From positions 243,501 to 307,500 of the forward strand of contig NZ_CP111079.1 in assembly GCF_026278245.1 (NCBI RefSeq): a stretch of DNA of 64,000 nucleotides. Direction: 5' to 3'. This DNA is from Pontibacter kalidii (lineage in GTDB: Bacteria; Bacteroidota; Bacteroidia; Cytophagales; Hymenobacteraceae). Shown one piece after another: positions 1-10,626 of this stretch (its first letter is position 1; the number at the start of each line of letters is the position of its first letter). The position numbers and the translations under genes were made by a program. Under the pieces are notes generated by a model. It saw nothing but the letters and a program-made list of their open reading frames with translations, ran no database searches and was not told the origin of the DNA.

Positions 1-3000
1 GCCAACGGCAGATATTACATCAAGCAGTGAAACACAATGCCGTGCTGAAAGTGGTGCCACCACCTTTACGGTGACAGGTACCTATTCTGGAGGTACAGGT
101 GTTTGGAGTGCTACGAATGGATTTAGTGTTGCCGAAAGCTCAAGCTCTACGGTAGACGGTGTTACTACCTCTACAGCCACTGTAACAGCACCGTCCTCTG
201 TAACAAGTATAACAAGTACAGTTGTAACACTTACAACAACTAATACAACTTCAGCCTGTGATCCGGCAAGTGATCAGGTTACGCTGACAGTGCAGCCGCT
301 GATTGCAGGAAACACCATTACAGGCACCTCCGAGTACTGCCAGAATGCTGCAGCCACAGCGCTAAGCTCCGGCACGCTCAGCGGTGGGAATGGCAGTTAT
401 ACTTACCAGTGGCAGAGCAGTTCAAGTGCAACAGGTACATTTGATAATATTCCTGGCGCAACGGAGGATGCATATATGCCATCTACAGCAACAGGTGGTA
501 CCACTTACTACAGGCGTGTGGTTAACTCTGGTGAGTGCTCTAACACCAGTGCAGCTTTTGCTGTAACGGTTACCCCAAGCATCACAACCAACACCATTAC
601 AGGCACACAGAGCTACTGCGAGGATGAGCCTGCTACAGCACTAGGTGGTGCGGTTGCGGGTGGTACAGGAAGCTATACTTACCAGTGGCAGAGCAGTTCA
701 AGTGCAACAGGTACATTTGATAATATTCCTGGCGCAACGGAAGATGCGTATATGCCATCTACAGCAACTGGAGGCACAATATACTACCGTCGTTTAGTTT
801 CTTCGGGAGAGTGTGCAAACAATGTTAGTAATGTAATTGCTGTCACGGTAACACCGGCTATCACGGCCAACTCGATCTCGGGCACGACCACTTATTGCCA
901 GAACGCCACGGCCTCTGCCTTGGGAGGAACAGTTTCAGGTGGTCTGGAGTCTAAAACTTACCTATGGCAGCAGAGCCCGAACGGCACCGACCAATGGACC
1001 ACCGCGACAGGTACGAGCAACCTGGCGAGCTACACGCCGCTTACCACCGCTGCCGGCACCATGCACTACAGACGTGTGGTAACCTCTGGGGAATGCTCGA
1101 GCACCAGTAATGTGGTTGCTGTCACGGTAACGCCGGCTATCACGGCCAACTCGATCTCGGGCACGACCACTTATTGCCAGAACGCCACGGCCTCTGCCTT
1201 GGGAGGAACAGTTTCAGGTGGTCTGGAGTCTAAAACTTACCTATGGCAGCAGAGCCCGAACGGCACCGACCAATGGACCACCGCGACAGGTACGAGCAAC
1301 CTGGCGAGCTACACGCCGCCTACCACCACTGCCGGCACCATGCACTACAGACGTGTGGTAACCTCTGGGGAATGCTCGAGCACCAGTAATGTGGTTGCTG
1401 TCACGGTAACGCCGGCTATCACGGCCAACTCGATCTCGGGCACGACCACTTATTGCCAGAACGCCACGGCCTCTGCCTTGGGAGGAACAGTTTCAGGTGG
1501 TCTGGAGTCTAAAACTTACCTATGGCAGCAGAGCCCGAACGGCACCGACCAATGGACCACCGCGACAGGTACGAGCAACCTGGCGAGCTACACGCCGCTT
1601 ACCACCGCTGCCGGCACCTTGCACTACAGACGTGTGGTAACCTCTGGGGAATGCTCGAGCACCAGTAATGTGGTTGCCGTCACGGTGAACGCTCCAATTG
1701 CAGGCAATCAGATTTCCGGTACCCAAACCGTTTGCTCCGGAGGAACAGTAGCACCGCTGGGACAGGCAAATGGTACCAGTTTGAGTGGTGGTAGCACGCC
1801 GTATACTTACCAGTGGCAGAGCAGCACTACTTTGAACGGAACGTATACTAACGTTACTGGAGGAACTGGAGCGACCACTGCAACCTATACTCCAGCAACC
1901 CGAACAGTTACTTCTGCAACAACAGTTTACTACAAGCGAGTTGTTAATGGAGGTCAATGCTCAAGTGTCAGCAATGCAGTGTCTGTAACATTCAGCCCAG
2001 CAATAGCTAGCAACACTATTTCTGGAGCACAGACAGTATGCGCGGGTGTAGCCCCTAGCCAACTCACCGGTAGTGCACCAACTGGTGGATCCGGGTCTTA
2101 TACTTACCTATGGGAGAGTAGCACAACTTCTGCTACTGCTGGCTTTAGCGCAGCAGCAGGAACGAATAGTGGTAGAAACTACAGCCCAGGAGCTTTAACT
2201 CAAACTACTTGGTTCCGAAGGGTGGTTACCTCAGGAGGCTGTTCTAATATCAGTACTGCTGTACGTGTACTTGTAACACCTACTACTACACTTACGCTAG
2301 TTCTTAAAGCCAGCCCATTCCCGGTGTGCCCAGGCCAGCAGACGACGTATACAGCTACTGTTATAGCTAATGCTACGGCTGTAAATTATCCGGCTAACCC
2401 AAGGTATGAAGAAATTACCTGGGAGGGGGGAACAGATGTATCTAGTATGTTCATTTTCGACTGGTGGAAAAACGACAATGTGGATAACCAGGAAGGGCAG
2501 ACAGGCAGAACAGTAAGTCAGGCAGGTCTTTCATCTACAGATTATTTTACGGTAAGGGCCAGACCAAACTCTAATTTCAACATAAGCTGCATTAGCTATG
2601 TAAACCAGCCAGAGTTAACGCCTAATGATAACAAAGGCAACGTGCTGTTCTCTAACAGGATTTACCTGGGCCAGCCAAGCAACTATGATGTAACCATAAG
2701 CAGGGTGCCCGAGGGTTCTATTTGCCAGGGCACGCGTGTAACCTTCACGGCCACACCTAACGCGGATTATGTAAACCTCACCATGGAGTGGATTGTAAGA
2801 AACAGTGCAGGTACTATTGTCGCTAGCACTCCCATGAACGCAAGTAGAACATTCACCTCCAATTCTCTCAATAATGGTGATGTTGTCAGCTTGAACTTTA
2901 CATCTGAGGAAAACAAGTGTCAGCCTGTCGCAACCAGTACCCCTATAACAATGGTGGTGGTTATTCCGCAGACTATGGCAGGAGGTGGTGCTTACTGCGC

Positions 3001-4681
3001 AGGCGGTACCGGTGTTCCGGTAAGTATTACAAGTTCACAGCAGGGAGTTACATATCAGTTGCTGCGTACGGTTGGCTCTACCACAGAAGCTGTTGGCTCA
3101 CCAAGATCTGGCACTGGAAGTGCAATTAATTTCGGAAACCAGACCATAGCCGGTACTTACACAGTACAGCCAATATCTGCTAACGGAGCCTGCTCTCCGG
3201 TTTATGGCCCAGTAGAAGTAGTCATTACTCCTAGACCGATAGCATACAATGTGACTCCGGTTTCTGGTGCTTCATACTGTGCAGGAGGAGCAGGAGTGCC
3301 TATTGGAATGGCGAACTCTCAGGCAGGAGTTACTTACAGCCTGTATAGAAGTGGTACTACTGCGCCAGTAGAAACTGTGAACAGAACTGCACCTGGAGCA
3401 TTTACTTTCCCAGGAAGCTTTACAGCAGGTACGTACTCTGTAACAGCCACACCTACTGGTACACAGCCAACTGTGGCGAATTGCCCGCAGAGCATGCTGA
3501 ACACAGTTACTATCACTGCGGATCCACTGCCAATAGCCATTACGGCCACTGGCGGTAGCTACTGCGAAGGCTTGGACGGTGCATCTGTTCCTGGTGCTAC
3601 AATTACAGTGGGTGGTACACAGAACGGCGTATCTTATCAGTTGCTGAACGCAGCAGGCCAGCCAGTAGGCAGTGCGGTTGCTGGAAACGGAAGTACTATA
3701 ACACTCGGCCCTGTTAATGCTGGTGACTACACGATCCGTGCGACAAATGGCACAACCGGTTGTACCAACATTGTAGGCCAGGCAACTGTAACAGAGACAG
3801 AACGAGTAGAGCCACTAGGGGATATTATTGTCACCAATGAAAGTGGTGAGGTAATTACTGAACAGGAACTTAAGACTGGTCAGTATGCCAGGTTTATAGC
3901 TGATAATACGTTTGAAGATGACCGTACTGCTGAAACCTATACTTGGTATATTGGTGATGGCACTGATACAGGCTGGGAGGTTGTGCCTGATGTTAACGGG
4001 CCTGTACTAACCATACAATCTATCCCAGGTGGCGACTTCGCAGTAAGAGTGGTAGTTACAGCTGATGAAACCGCTTGTTATACGGAGTTCGTGGGAGATT
4101 ACTCCACTACCCCAGTTGTTCCGCTCCCGGTAGAGATCATCTACTTCACGGCGGCCAAGCAAGGGCATAACGTGCTGCTGGAGTGGGCCACAGCCTCTGA
4201 AGAGAGCAATACCGGCTTCGAGGTGCAGGTATCGCAGGACGGCTTCAACTTCCGTAAGCTGGACTTTGTACCGACCAAGAACGGCAACACGGTCATCAAA
4301 CAGGTGTACCAGTATACCGACAAGGAGAACGGCAAGCGCGGCACCCGCTACTATCGCCTGAAGCAGCTAGATGAGGATGGCAGGTTTGAGTACTTTACCA
4401 CCAAGGCAGTAACCTTTACAGAGGTGGCCAGCAAGGTGAAGGCCTTCCCGAACCCATTCTCGAGCAAGCTGACGTTGGATATTGCTGCTGAGCAAAGTGG
4501 AGAGGTGCAGGTAAGCATGTCGAATGCCATAGGCCGCCATATGATGGAACGTACCATTAAAGTGGAAGAAGGCTTCAATACGATCAACCTCGACATGAAT
4601 GGTGATCTGCCGCACGGGGTATACTTCATCCGGGTTTACCTGGACGGCAAGATGCACCAGCTCAAGATGCTAAAAGAGTAA
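1..4681 (+). CDS. T9SS-exported Ig-like repeat surface protein (5' partial)
   Basis: The reading frame is open from base 2, so the gene starts left of the window; about 1559 residues are visible. The body is a string of roughly 90-residue beta-rich modules of Ig-like/PKD character, each with a conserved pattern of C-Q-N or Y-C near its start, a Y-x-W-Q core, and a closing Y-x-R-x-V-x-S/N-x-G-x-C segment. Three modules are almost identical (bases 857-1693). The C-terminus, from about base 4120, holds a conserved PLPVEI..F.A linker, an LLEWATA..E.N..F.V fibronectin-like module and a terminal sorting domain beginning F-P-N-P-F and ending in G-x-Y-F-I-R-V and a basic K-x-L-K-E tail. That is the type A T9SS C-terminal domain, so I infer export across the outer membrane and attachment at the cell surface, perhaps as an adhesin. 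No enzymatic motif is visible in the part seen. A terminator follows directly. Confidence 0.9.
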   Translation, partial: PTADITSSSETQCRAESGATTFTVTGTYSGGTGVWSATNGFSVAESSSSTVDGVTTSTATVTAPSSVTSITSTVVTLTTTNTTSACDPASDQVTLTVQPLIAGNTITGTSEYCQNAAATALSSGTLSGGNGSYTYQWQSSSSATGTFDNIPGATEDAYMPSTATGGTTYYRRVVNSGECSNTSAAFAVTVTPSITTNTITGTQSYCEDEPATALGGAVAGGTGSYTYQWQSSSSATGTFDNIPGATEDAYMPSTATGGTIYYRRLVSSGECANNVSNVIAVTVTPAITANSISGTTTYCQNATASALGGTVSGGLESKTYLWQQSPNGTDQWTTATGTSNLASYTPLTTAAGTMHYRRVVTSGECSSTSNVVAVTVTPAITANSISGTTTYCQNATASALGGTVSGGLESKTYLWQQSPNGTDQWTTATGTSNLASYTPPTTTAGTMHYRRVVTSGECSSTSNVVAVTVTPAITANSISGTTTYCQNATASALGGTVSGGLESKTYLWQQSPNGTDQWTTATGTSNLASYTPLTTAAGTLHYRRVVTSGECSSTSNVVAVTVNAPIAGNQISGTQTVCSGGTVAPLGQANGTSLSGGSTPYTYQWQSSTTLNGTYTNVTGGTGATTATYTPATRTVTSATTVYYKRVVNGGQCSSVSNAVSVTFSPAIASNTISGAQTVCAGVAPSQLTGSAPTGGSGSYTYLWESSTTSATAGFSAAAGTNSGRNYSPGALTQTTWFRRVVTSGGCSNISTAVRVLVTPTTTLTLVLKASPFPVCPGQQTTYTATVIANATAVNYPANPRYEEITWEGGTDVSSMFIFDWWKNDNVDNQEGQTGRTVSQAGLSSTDYFTVRARPNSNFNISCISYVNQPELTPNDNKGNVLFSNRIYLGQPSNYDVTISRVPEGSICQGTRVTFTATPNADYVNLTMEWIVRNSAGTIVASTPMNASRTFTSNSLNNGDVVSLNFTSEENKCQPVATSTPITMVVVIPQTMAGGGAYCAGGTGVPVSITSSQQGVTYQLLRTVGSTTEAVGSPRSGTGSAINFGNQTIAGTYTVQPISANGACSPVYGPVEVVITPRPIAYNVTPVSGASYCAGGAGVPIGMANSQAGVTYSLYRSGTTAPVETVNRTAPGAFTFPGSFTAGTYSVTATPTGTQPTVANCPQSMLNTVTITADPLPIAITATGGSYCEGLDGASVPGATITVGGTQNGVSYQLLNAAGQPVGSAVAGNGSTITLGPVNAGDYTIRATNGTTGCTNIVGQATVTETERVEPLGDIIVTNESGEVITEQELKTGQYARFIADNTFEDDRTAETYTWYIGDGTDTGWEVVPDVNGPVLTIQSIPGGDFAVRVVVTADETACYTEFVGDYSTTPVVPLPVEIIYFTAAKQGHNVLLEWATASEESNTGFEVQVSQDGFNFRKLDFVPTKNGNTVIKQVYQYTDKENGKRGTRYYRLKQLDEDGRFEYFTTKAVTFTEVASKVKAFPNPFSSKLTLDIAAEQSGEVQVSMSNAIGRHMMERTIKVEEGFNTINLDMNGDLPHGVYFIRVYLDGKMHQLKMLKE
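398..781 (+). repeat. Two-copy 276-bp module repeat inside the surface protein gene
   Basis: A stretch of about 100 bp starting with TATACTTACCAG at 399 recurs at 675 with only a few substitutions. The spacing is 276 bp, exactly 92 codons, so the reading frame is kept. The rest of each module has diverged more, which points to local conversion of the core of two neighbouring Ig-like modules. Confidence 0.85.
857..1693 (+). repeat. Three tandem copies of a 279-bp in-frame module
   Basis: Copies begin at 857, 1136 and 1415, each 279 bp (93 codons) long, and differ at only a handful of positions (for example CGCTTACCACCGCTGCC versus CGCCTACCACCACTGCC near 1038 and 1317, and ATG versus TTG near 1061 and 1619). 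Each copy encodes one Ig-like module. Such near identity at the nucleotide level implies recent duplication or ongoing conversion, and the number of copies may vary between strains or assemblies. Confidence 0.95.
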
Positions 4682-4710
4682 CAACAAAATTTAATAGGGT
4701 TTAAAGCTGA

Positions 4711-4739
4711 AAGAGCCGGGTATTTTACCTGGCTCTTTT
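4711..4739 (+). terminator. Rho-independent terminator after the first surface protein gene
   Basis: A stem of GAGCCGGGTA (4713-4722) pairs with TACCTGGCTC (4726-4735) around a TTT loop, with one G-U pair, and is followed by TTTT. It lies about 30 bp after the stop codon. The second surface protein gene ends in a close copy of this terminator. Confidence 0.8.
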
Positions 4740-5010
4740 GCATTTATTTTAAAATATTTTGGTGCAATCTAACACAAGGCGTAAATATATATGGCTTTAG
4801 GTATATTTTATACAAACTATATTGTTTTGCTGTGGAAATAGTTGGTAAAGTTATATTGTTACTTTGAAAGTATTTTGTTTTGTATCTATCATTTATAGTG
4901 CAATTAATGGTTCTTATAGTTTAAAATTTAATCTTTTCTATATACTCCCTCTCACTTTTTTGCTTTATACTTGCCTTGATAAATAGATTATTCCTGTAGA
5001 AAATAAGTAA

Positions 5011-5170
5011 AAATTTTAGGCAAACAGGTGTTGCCAGCAGTAGCAAACGGTTGCAAAAAAGAGAGGGGCGACTTTACAAGTCCTCCCAGCCAAGTAGACT
5101 TTAAAGCTGGTAATATCCGGGTTAAAAATAGCACGCCATAAGGCGTGGGTGGATTTCTATTGCCTAAAAA
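5011..5170 (+). ncRNA. Candidate structured leader RNA or riboswitch-like element
   Basis: The 554-bp gap before the second surface protein gene has no convincing gene, but a compact fold can be drawn by eye. A perfect 10-bp stem joins 5014-5023 (TTTTAGGCAA) to 5160-5169 (TTGCCTAAAA), about 66 nt before the ATG at 5236. Inside it lie hairpins at 5043-5054 (GCAA-ACGG-TTGC), 5065-5086 (GGGG and GACTT pairing with AAGTC and CTCC, one bulged base), 5086-5110 (CCAGC/GCTGG) and 5132-5147 (CACGCC-ATAA-GGCGTG). The GGCAA at 5019-5023 can instead pair with TTGCC at 5031-5035, giving two exclusive folds. I do not recognise a known riboswitch class; this is a structural inference only. Confidence 0.4.
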
Positions 5171-5235
5171 GTAAAGATGCAGAAGTGCGAAGTATAACCG
5201 AACCATTTTATCCAAACCCTTTAAACCCCCTTTTT

Positions 5236-7536
5236 ATGAAACAAATTTCTACTCGATTTGCCTGTTTGTTCTGGGCTGTGCTGTTCATCGCTGTTTTTAG
5301 TGGTGGAACTGCGGCTGGGCAGACAATGAGCCCAGTTTCGGTTACATTTGATAGTAATTCAGCAGGCTATCAACTTCATAAGCTACCTGATGTAAATAGT
5401 CCCACTACTTATGATAATACACCCACTTTTGATACCCGTGCAGGCGGAGTAACAGGAGCATCTGCTTATATATTGGCTTCACCTGGGCTAAAAACTAATG
5501 GAGAAGGACAGTACAATGGTTTAATTAAGATTACTAGTGGTATTGTATTTAGGAAAGGGTATATATATAAAGCTACCTTAAAAGCTAAAAGTGGTAATGA
5601 TGCAGGCCAAGGTGATGGTACAGCGTCTGGGACTATTACACTTGTGACTAGTCCTGATCCGAATTTCAATTCAATGACTGGTACTACACCACACGTAAGT
5701 GTAAGTACATGGGGTTCTCCAGCTTCAAGTCCTAGATTGTATGAGACTAAGAATTTCCAATTCAGTAGCAGTATTTTAAACTCGGCTTCCCAGACATTAT
5801 ATGTTGGATTTCGATTACACAACCCTTCTCAAAATAAAGCCTGGATGTATGTTGATGACATTGTCATCACAGAAGAGGCCTGCCCAACCAATATTCCTAT
5901 TCCTACTGTTAACATCACTACACCTCCTCCTGCCTGTGGTCCAGGACAAGTTGTTCTGAATGCCTCCGGAGCAAATACAACTGCCGAAGATACTTACAGA
6001 TGGTACAAGTCGCAAGCAGATTATAATAATGGAGTGCATATCCCAGGACAAACAGGGGCTTCGTTAACTATTTCTTCACTTAGCGAAACGGCAACATACT
6101 ATACCACTATTGCTACTGCAGCAGGTTGCGAGAGTAGTCCAAGATCAGTTAATCTCACCATAAATCAACTTCCGGCAACTCCTGGTTCTATTACAGGCAG
6201 TTCAGCGGTTTGTGCTGGCACACAGGGTGTTGTTTATTCCGTTCCTCAGGTAACAGGTGTAACCTACAACTGGATTGTTCCGACTGGCGCAAGCATAGTT
6301 GGTGGAGCAAATACTAATACTATTACTGTTGACTTTAGTAATACTGCACAGTCTGGTCAGGTTTCGGTAGCAGCTGTAAGTGCTCAAGGTTGCTATAGTT
6401 CCTCCAGGACAAGTATGCAAGTTACAGTTAACCCTCTTCCTCCGGCCATCATATCAGTTAATGGTCCCACGTCCTACTGCCCGGCTACAACGGCTACCAA
6501 AACTAACTTGTCTGTAGCAACAGCTGAAGGCTATACTTATCAATGGTACAATAATGACGTGGCAATTCCCGGCGCTACCAGGTTTAACCACACACCAGCT
6601 GAAACAGGTGCCTACACAATTAAGGTCACAAATACGGATGGCTGTAGCACAACATCTAATCCGGTAAATATGGTGTTGCAGGAGGTCTTAACGTCTAACG
6701 GGTCAATAAATTTGGTGGGGCAGACAACAGTAGAGCCGGGAAAATCTGCTACTTATCAGGTATTCTCCGATATGCAGAATAGAAACCATGCATTATCTTA
6801 CAAATGGTATATGATTCGAAATGGGTCGGAAACAGTGGTAGGGGGGAATTCAGAAATATTAAACATCCCAAGTGTGCCTAATGAGGAGTTTTACCTCAGA
6901 TGTGATATTACCCCAATGTCTGGATTGTGCTATGATCCGACACCGCTACGAATAGAGACAACTCCGATCACCCCCCTCCCAGTAGAGATCATCTACTTCA
7001 CGGCGGCCAAGCAGGGCAATAACGTGCTGCTTGAGTGGGCTACAGCCATGGAGCAGGACAATACCGGCTTTGAGGTGCAGGTATCGCAGGATGGGTTTAA
7101 CTTCCGCAAGCTGGACTTCGTGCTGACCAAGAATGGCAACACAGTCATCAAACAGGTTTATACTTACAAGGATACTGAAAATGGCAAGTATGGCACGCGC
7201 TATTATCGCCTGAAGCAGATAGACATGGATGGTAAATTTGAGTACTTCACTACCAAGGCTGTTAGCTTTGGCGAAGTGGGCAGCTACAGCCTGAAAGCTT
7301 TCCCGAACCCGTTTGAGAGCGAGGTAAGCCTGGAACTGAACGCAGACCAGGCCGGCAAGCTGAACGTGCAGGTACTAGACGCTATGGGCAGAGCGGTGCT
7401 GGCAGAGCAGTATGTGGTGAGCAAAGGTCGCTCTGTGGAGAAACTAACATTATGGCAGTCGCTGCCGAAAGGTATCTATTTCGTACGAACCGAGATGAAT
7501 GGCATCGCCAACAATTTCAAGCTTTTGAAGAAATAG
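5236..7536 (+). CDS. T9SS-exported Ig-like surface protein
   Basis: This gene encodes 766 residues from the ATG at 5236, chosen because it gives a typical signal peptide (basic MKQISTR, hydrophobic core, cleavage near AAGQ around residue 27); an upstream GTG would bury it. Residues about 30-215 look like a jelly-roll module ending in a W-M-Y-V-D-D-I-x-I strand, as in carbohydrate-binding or adhesion domains. Several Ig/PKD-like modules follow to about residue 600, then the same PLPVEIIYFTAAKQG linker and fibronectin-like module as in the gene upstream. The last 80 residues form a type A T9SS sorting domain (K-A-F-P-N-P-F near its start, G-I-Y-F-V-R and a K-L-L-K-K end). The likely role is a cell-surface or secreted adhesin-like protein; no catalytic residues are evident. 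Confidence 0.9.
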   Translation: MKQISTRFACLFWAVLFIAVFSGGTAAGQTMSPVSVTFDSNSAGYQLHKLPDVNSPTTYDNTPTFDTRAGGVTGASAYILASPGLKTNGEGQYNGLIKITSGIVFRKGYIYKATLKAKSGNDAGQGDGTASGTITLVTSPDPNFNSMTGTTPHVSVSTWGSPASSPRLYETKNFQFSSSILNSASQTLYVGFRLHNPSQNKAWMYVDDIVITEEACPTNIPIPTVNITTPPPACGPGQVVLNASGANTTAEDTYRWYKSQADYNNGVHIPGQTGASLTISSLSETATYYTTIATAAGCESSPRSVNLTINQLPATPGSITGSSAVCAGTQGVVYSVPQVTGVTYNWIVPTGASIVGGANTNTITVDFSNTAQSGQVSVAAVSAQGCYSSSRTSMQVTVNPLPPAIISVNGPTSYCPATTATKTNLSVATAEGYTYQWYNNDVAIPGATRFNHTPAETGAYTIKVTNTDGCSTTSNPVNMVLQEVLTSNGSINLVGQTTVEPGKSATYQVFSDMQNRNHALSYKWYMIRNGSETVVGGNSEILNIPSVPNEEFYLRCDITPMSGLCYDPTPLRIETTPITPLPVEIIYFTAAKQGNNVLLEWATAMEQDNTGFEVQVSQDGFNFRKLDFVLTKNGNTVIKQVYTYKDTENGKYGTRYYRLKQIDMDGKFEYFTTKAVSFGEVGSYSLKAFPNPFESEVSLELNADQAGKLNVQVLDAMGRAVLAEQYVVSKGRSVEKLTLWQSLPKGIYFVRTEMNGIANNFKLLKK

Positions 7537-7557
7537 AGTAATAGGGTTTAAAGAAAA

Positions 7558-7585
7558 AGAGCCGGGTTATTAGCCCGGCTTTTTA
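7558..7585 (+). terminator. Rho-independent terminator after the second surface protein gene
   Basis: The stem AGCCGGG (7560-7566) pairs with CCCGGCT and is followed by a run of five T. The sequence between the stop codon and the hairpin (AATAGGGTTTAAAG) also occurs after the first surface protein gene, so the two 3' ends are homologous beyond the coding region. Confidence 0.85.
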
Positions 7586-7606
7586 CATTTATAGGGATAG
7601 GTGAGT

Positions 7607-7893
7607 TGTAGGGACAGGTCGCGACCTGTCCGAGCGACTGGCTGAAACAAAATTAGCTCTCGACTGATGGCGCGGGCGTCCTCCCTCGTGTCCTGCTATT
7701 TCCTGGCCCTCTAGGCCAGTTGAGTCAGAGACTCAACATTAACTGTTAGTCACGAATCTGGAGATTCGCGGCAGAAGTTTTAGAACCTAACTGCCCTTCC
7801 CCTACAAAAGGGGACTCTCTACTTTTTTCTTTGCCAAAGTATAAGTTTCGAAGCTGACGCCATTGTGCGGACAGGCCGCAACCTGCCCCTACA
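7607..7893. repeat. Palindrome-rich segment bounded by inverted repeats (MITE- or REP-like)
   Basis: The left end (7607-7633) contains a perfect 20-bp palindrome, GGACAGGTCGCGACCTGTCC at 7612-7631. The right end (about 7867-7893), read on the other strand, is a diverged copy with a few mismatches. Between them lie further inverted repeats at 7703-7719, 7719-7737 (GTTGAGTC-AGA-GACTCAAC), 7753-7768 (CGAATCT-GG-AGATTCG) and 7798-7814 (TCCCCT/AGGGGA). No open reading frame of interest is present. The arrangement resembles a non-autonomous mobile element or clustered REP sequences; no target-site duplication was identified with certainty. Confidence 0.55.
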
Positions 7894-7919
7894 GGTAAAT
7901 GCCTCAGGTTTATACTTAA

Positions 7920-7958
7920 TAACAAAGAGCCCACTGCACTTTAATGCAGCGGGCTCAT
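7920..7958 (-). terminator. Terminator of the CocE/NonD hydrolase gene
   Basis: The stem GAGCCCACTGCA (7927-7938) pairs with TGCAGCGGGCTC (7945-7956) with one wobble pair. Read on the minus strand it is followed by TTTGTT. It sits 24 bp after the stop codon of the minus-strand hydrolase. Confidence 0.8.
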
Positions 7959-7981
7959 ACTTTTACTTCCTCAATTATACT

Positions 7982-9871
<1,890 letters not shown>

Positions 9872-10058
9872 AGGTTAGTTTTACAGGTGATGAAGTATGG
9901 ATTAAGCCCTGAAGGTAAACAATCTATACTTTAAATGGTATGGCTGCGGCGGCAAGTATAAACGGAAGTATAAAACTGTGCTTATATAGTATAACCTATA
10001 TGCCTTTTATGCTGATTTTGTTATATTGGGGGATGCTAAACTTATAAAGTTATCATCT

Positions 10059-10307
10059 ATGAAAACAAAAAGTATACATCCTAACCTTATCCTGGCTGTT
10101 TTGGCAGCTGCCGCACTGGTATTCATCTACTTTGTCGGCAAAGATTTCGGGCATTTCCTGGCCGGCATGAAAACGGCGACCGATATTGGCGACATAGGCT
10201 ACAACGTTGGCTACAGCCTTGGCTACTTATCGATTCCTATAGTTGCACTGTTGCTGCTGTACACGGCTTATCGTTTCACCCAGAAACGTAAGCAAAAGCA
10301 CGCGTAA
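10059..10307 (+). CDS. Small two-segment membrane protein of unknown function
   Basis: The 82-residue protein starts at the ATG at 10059, preferred over an upstream TTG because it immediately precedes a basic stretch and a membrane helix. Helix one spans about residues 9-26 and helix two about 58-74, with a positively charged tail (R-F-T-Q-K-R-K-Q-K-H). The loop contains G-K-D-F-G-H-F-L-A-G-M-K-T-A, similar to the short F-x-x-G-x-x-x-A segment in the next two tiny proteins. I do not recognise a family. It is followed by a weak hairpin at 10388-10410. Confidence 0.65.
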   Translation: MKTKSIHPNLILAVLAAAALVFIYFVGKDFGHFLAGMKTATDIGDIGYNVGYSLGYLSIPIVALLLLYTAYRFTQKRKQKHA

Positions 10308-10457
10308 CCTTTATTATCTAGCCACACAGAAAATTTGGAGCCTCACCTGAGTCAGGTCTTATACTTTGCGCTTAGCTTTATACTAATGGCCGCTTTTTAG
10401 AAAGCGGGCCAGACATAAAAGCAGGGACTCTGAGGTGAATTTAATCTACAATAGCAT

Positions 10458-10616
10458 ATGAAAAAGCTTAATGTAACTGCACGTGATGTAAAGTTCTTCC
10501 TGTTAGGAGTATTCACATTGTTTGCCCTTGAGGTAGCCTTTAATTGGGAGGCGCATAAGCAGGCGTTCTTGGAAGGCTACGAGTTGGCGAGTGAAGACGA
10601 AGGAATTATACTTTGA
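10458..10616 (+). CDS. Tiny single-pass membrane protein (52 residues)
   Basis: The frame runs from ATG at 10458 to TGA at 10614. The product has a basic N-terminus (MKKLNVTARDVK), one hydrophobic helix (about residues 13-28) and a soluble tail N-W-E-A-H-K-Q-A-F-L-E-G-Y-E-L-A followed by acidic residues. Its neighbour starts 10 bp after its stop, so the two probably form one transcript. The tail matches the pattern W-[DE]-x(4-5)-F-x-x-G-[YF] seen in the next protein. No function is recognised. Confidence 0.6.
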   Translation: MKKLNVTARDVKFFLLGVFTLFALEVAFNWEAHKQAFLEGYELASEDEGIIL

Positions 10617-10626
10617 AGACAGCAAC

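Noticed and set aside
857..1693. CRISPR array
   Set aside because: The repeats are 279 bp, contiguous and in frame within a coding sequence, without spacers. No CRISPR array was seen elsewhere in the window.
5011..5110. c-di-GMP (GEMM) riboswitch
   Set aside because: GGCAAAC and AGCCAAGTAG are reminiscent of the class, but the conserved GGGACGCAAAGC core and the tetraloop-receptor layout are missing.
10345..10365. Promoter with TATACTTTG before the 52-codon gene, and the ACCTGA-G-TCAGGT palindrome as operator
   Set aside because: The box has three instead of two bases between TA and TTTG and no well spaced TTG, so it was not listed as a promoter; the palindrome is short and unsupported.
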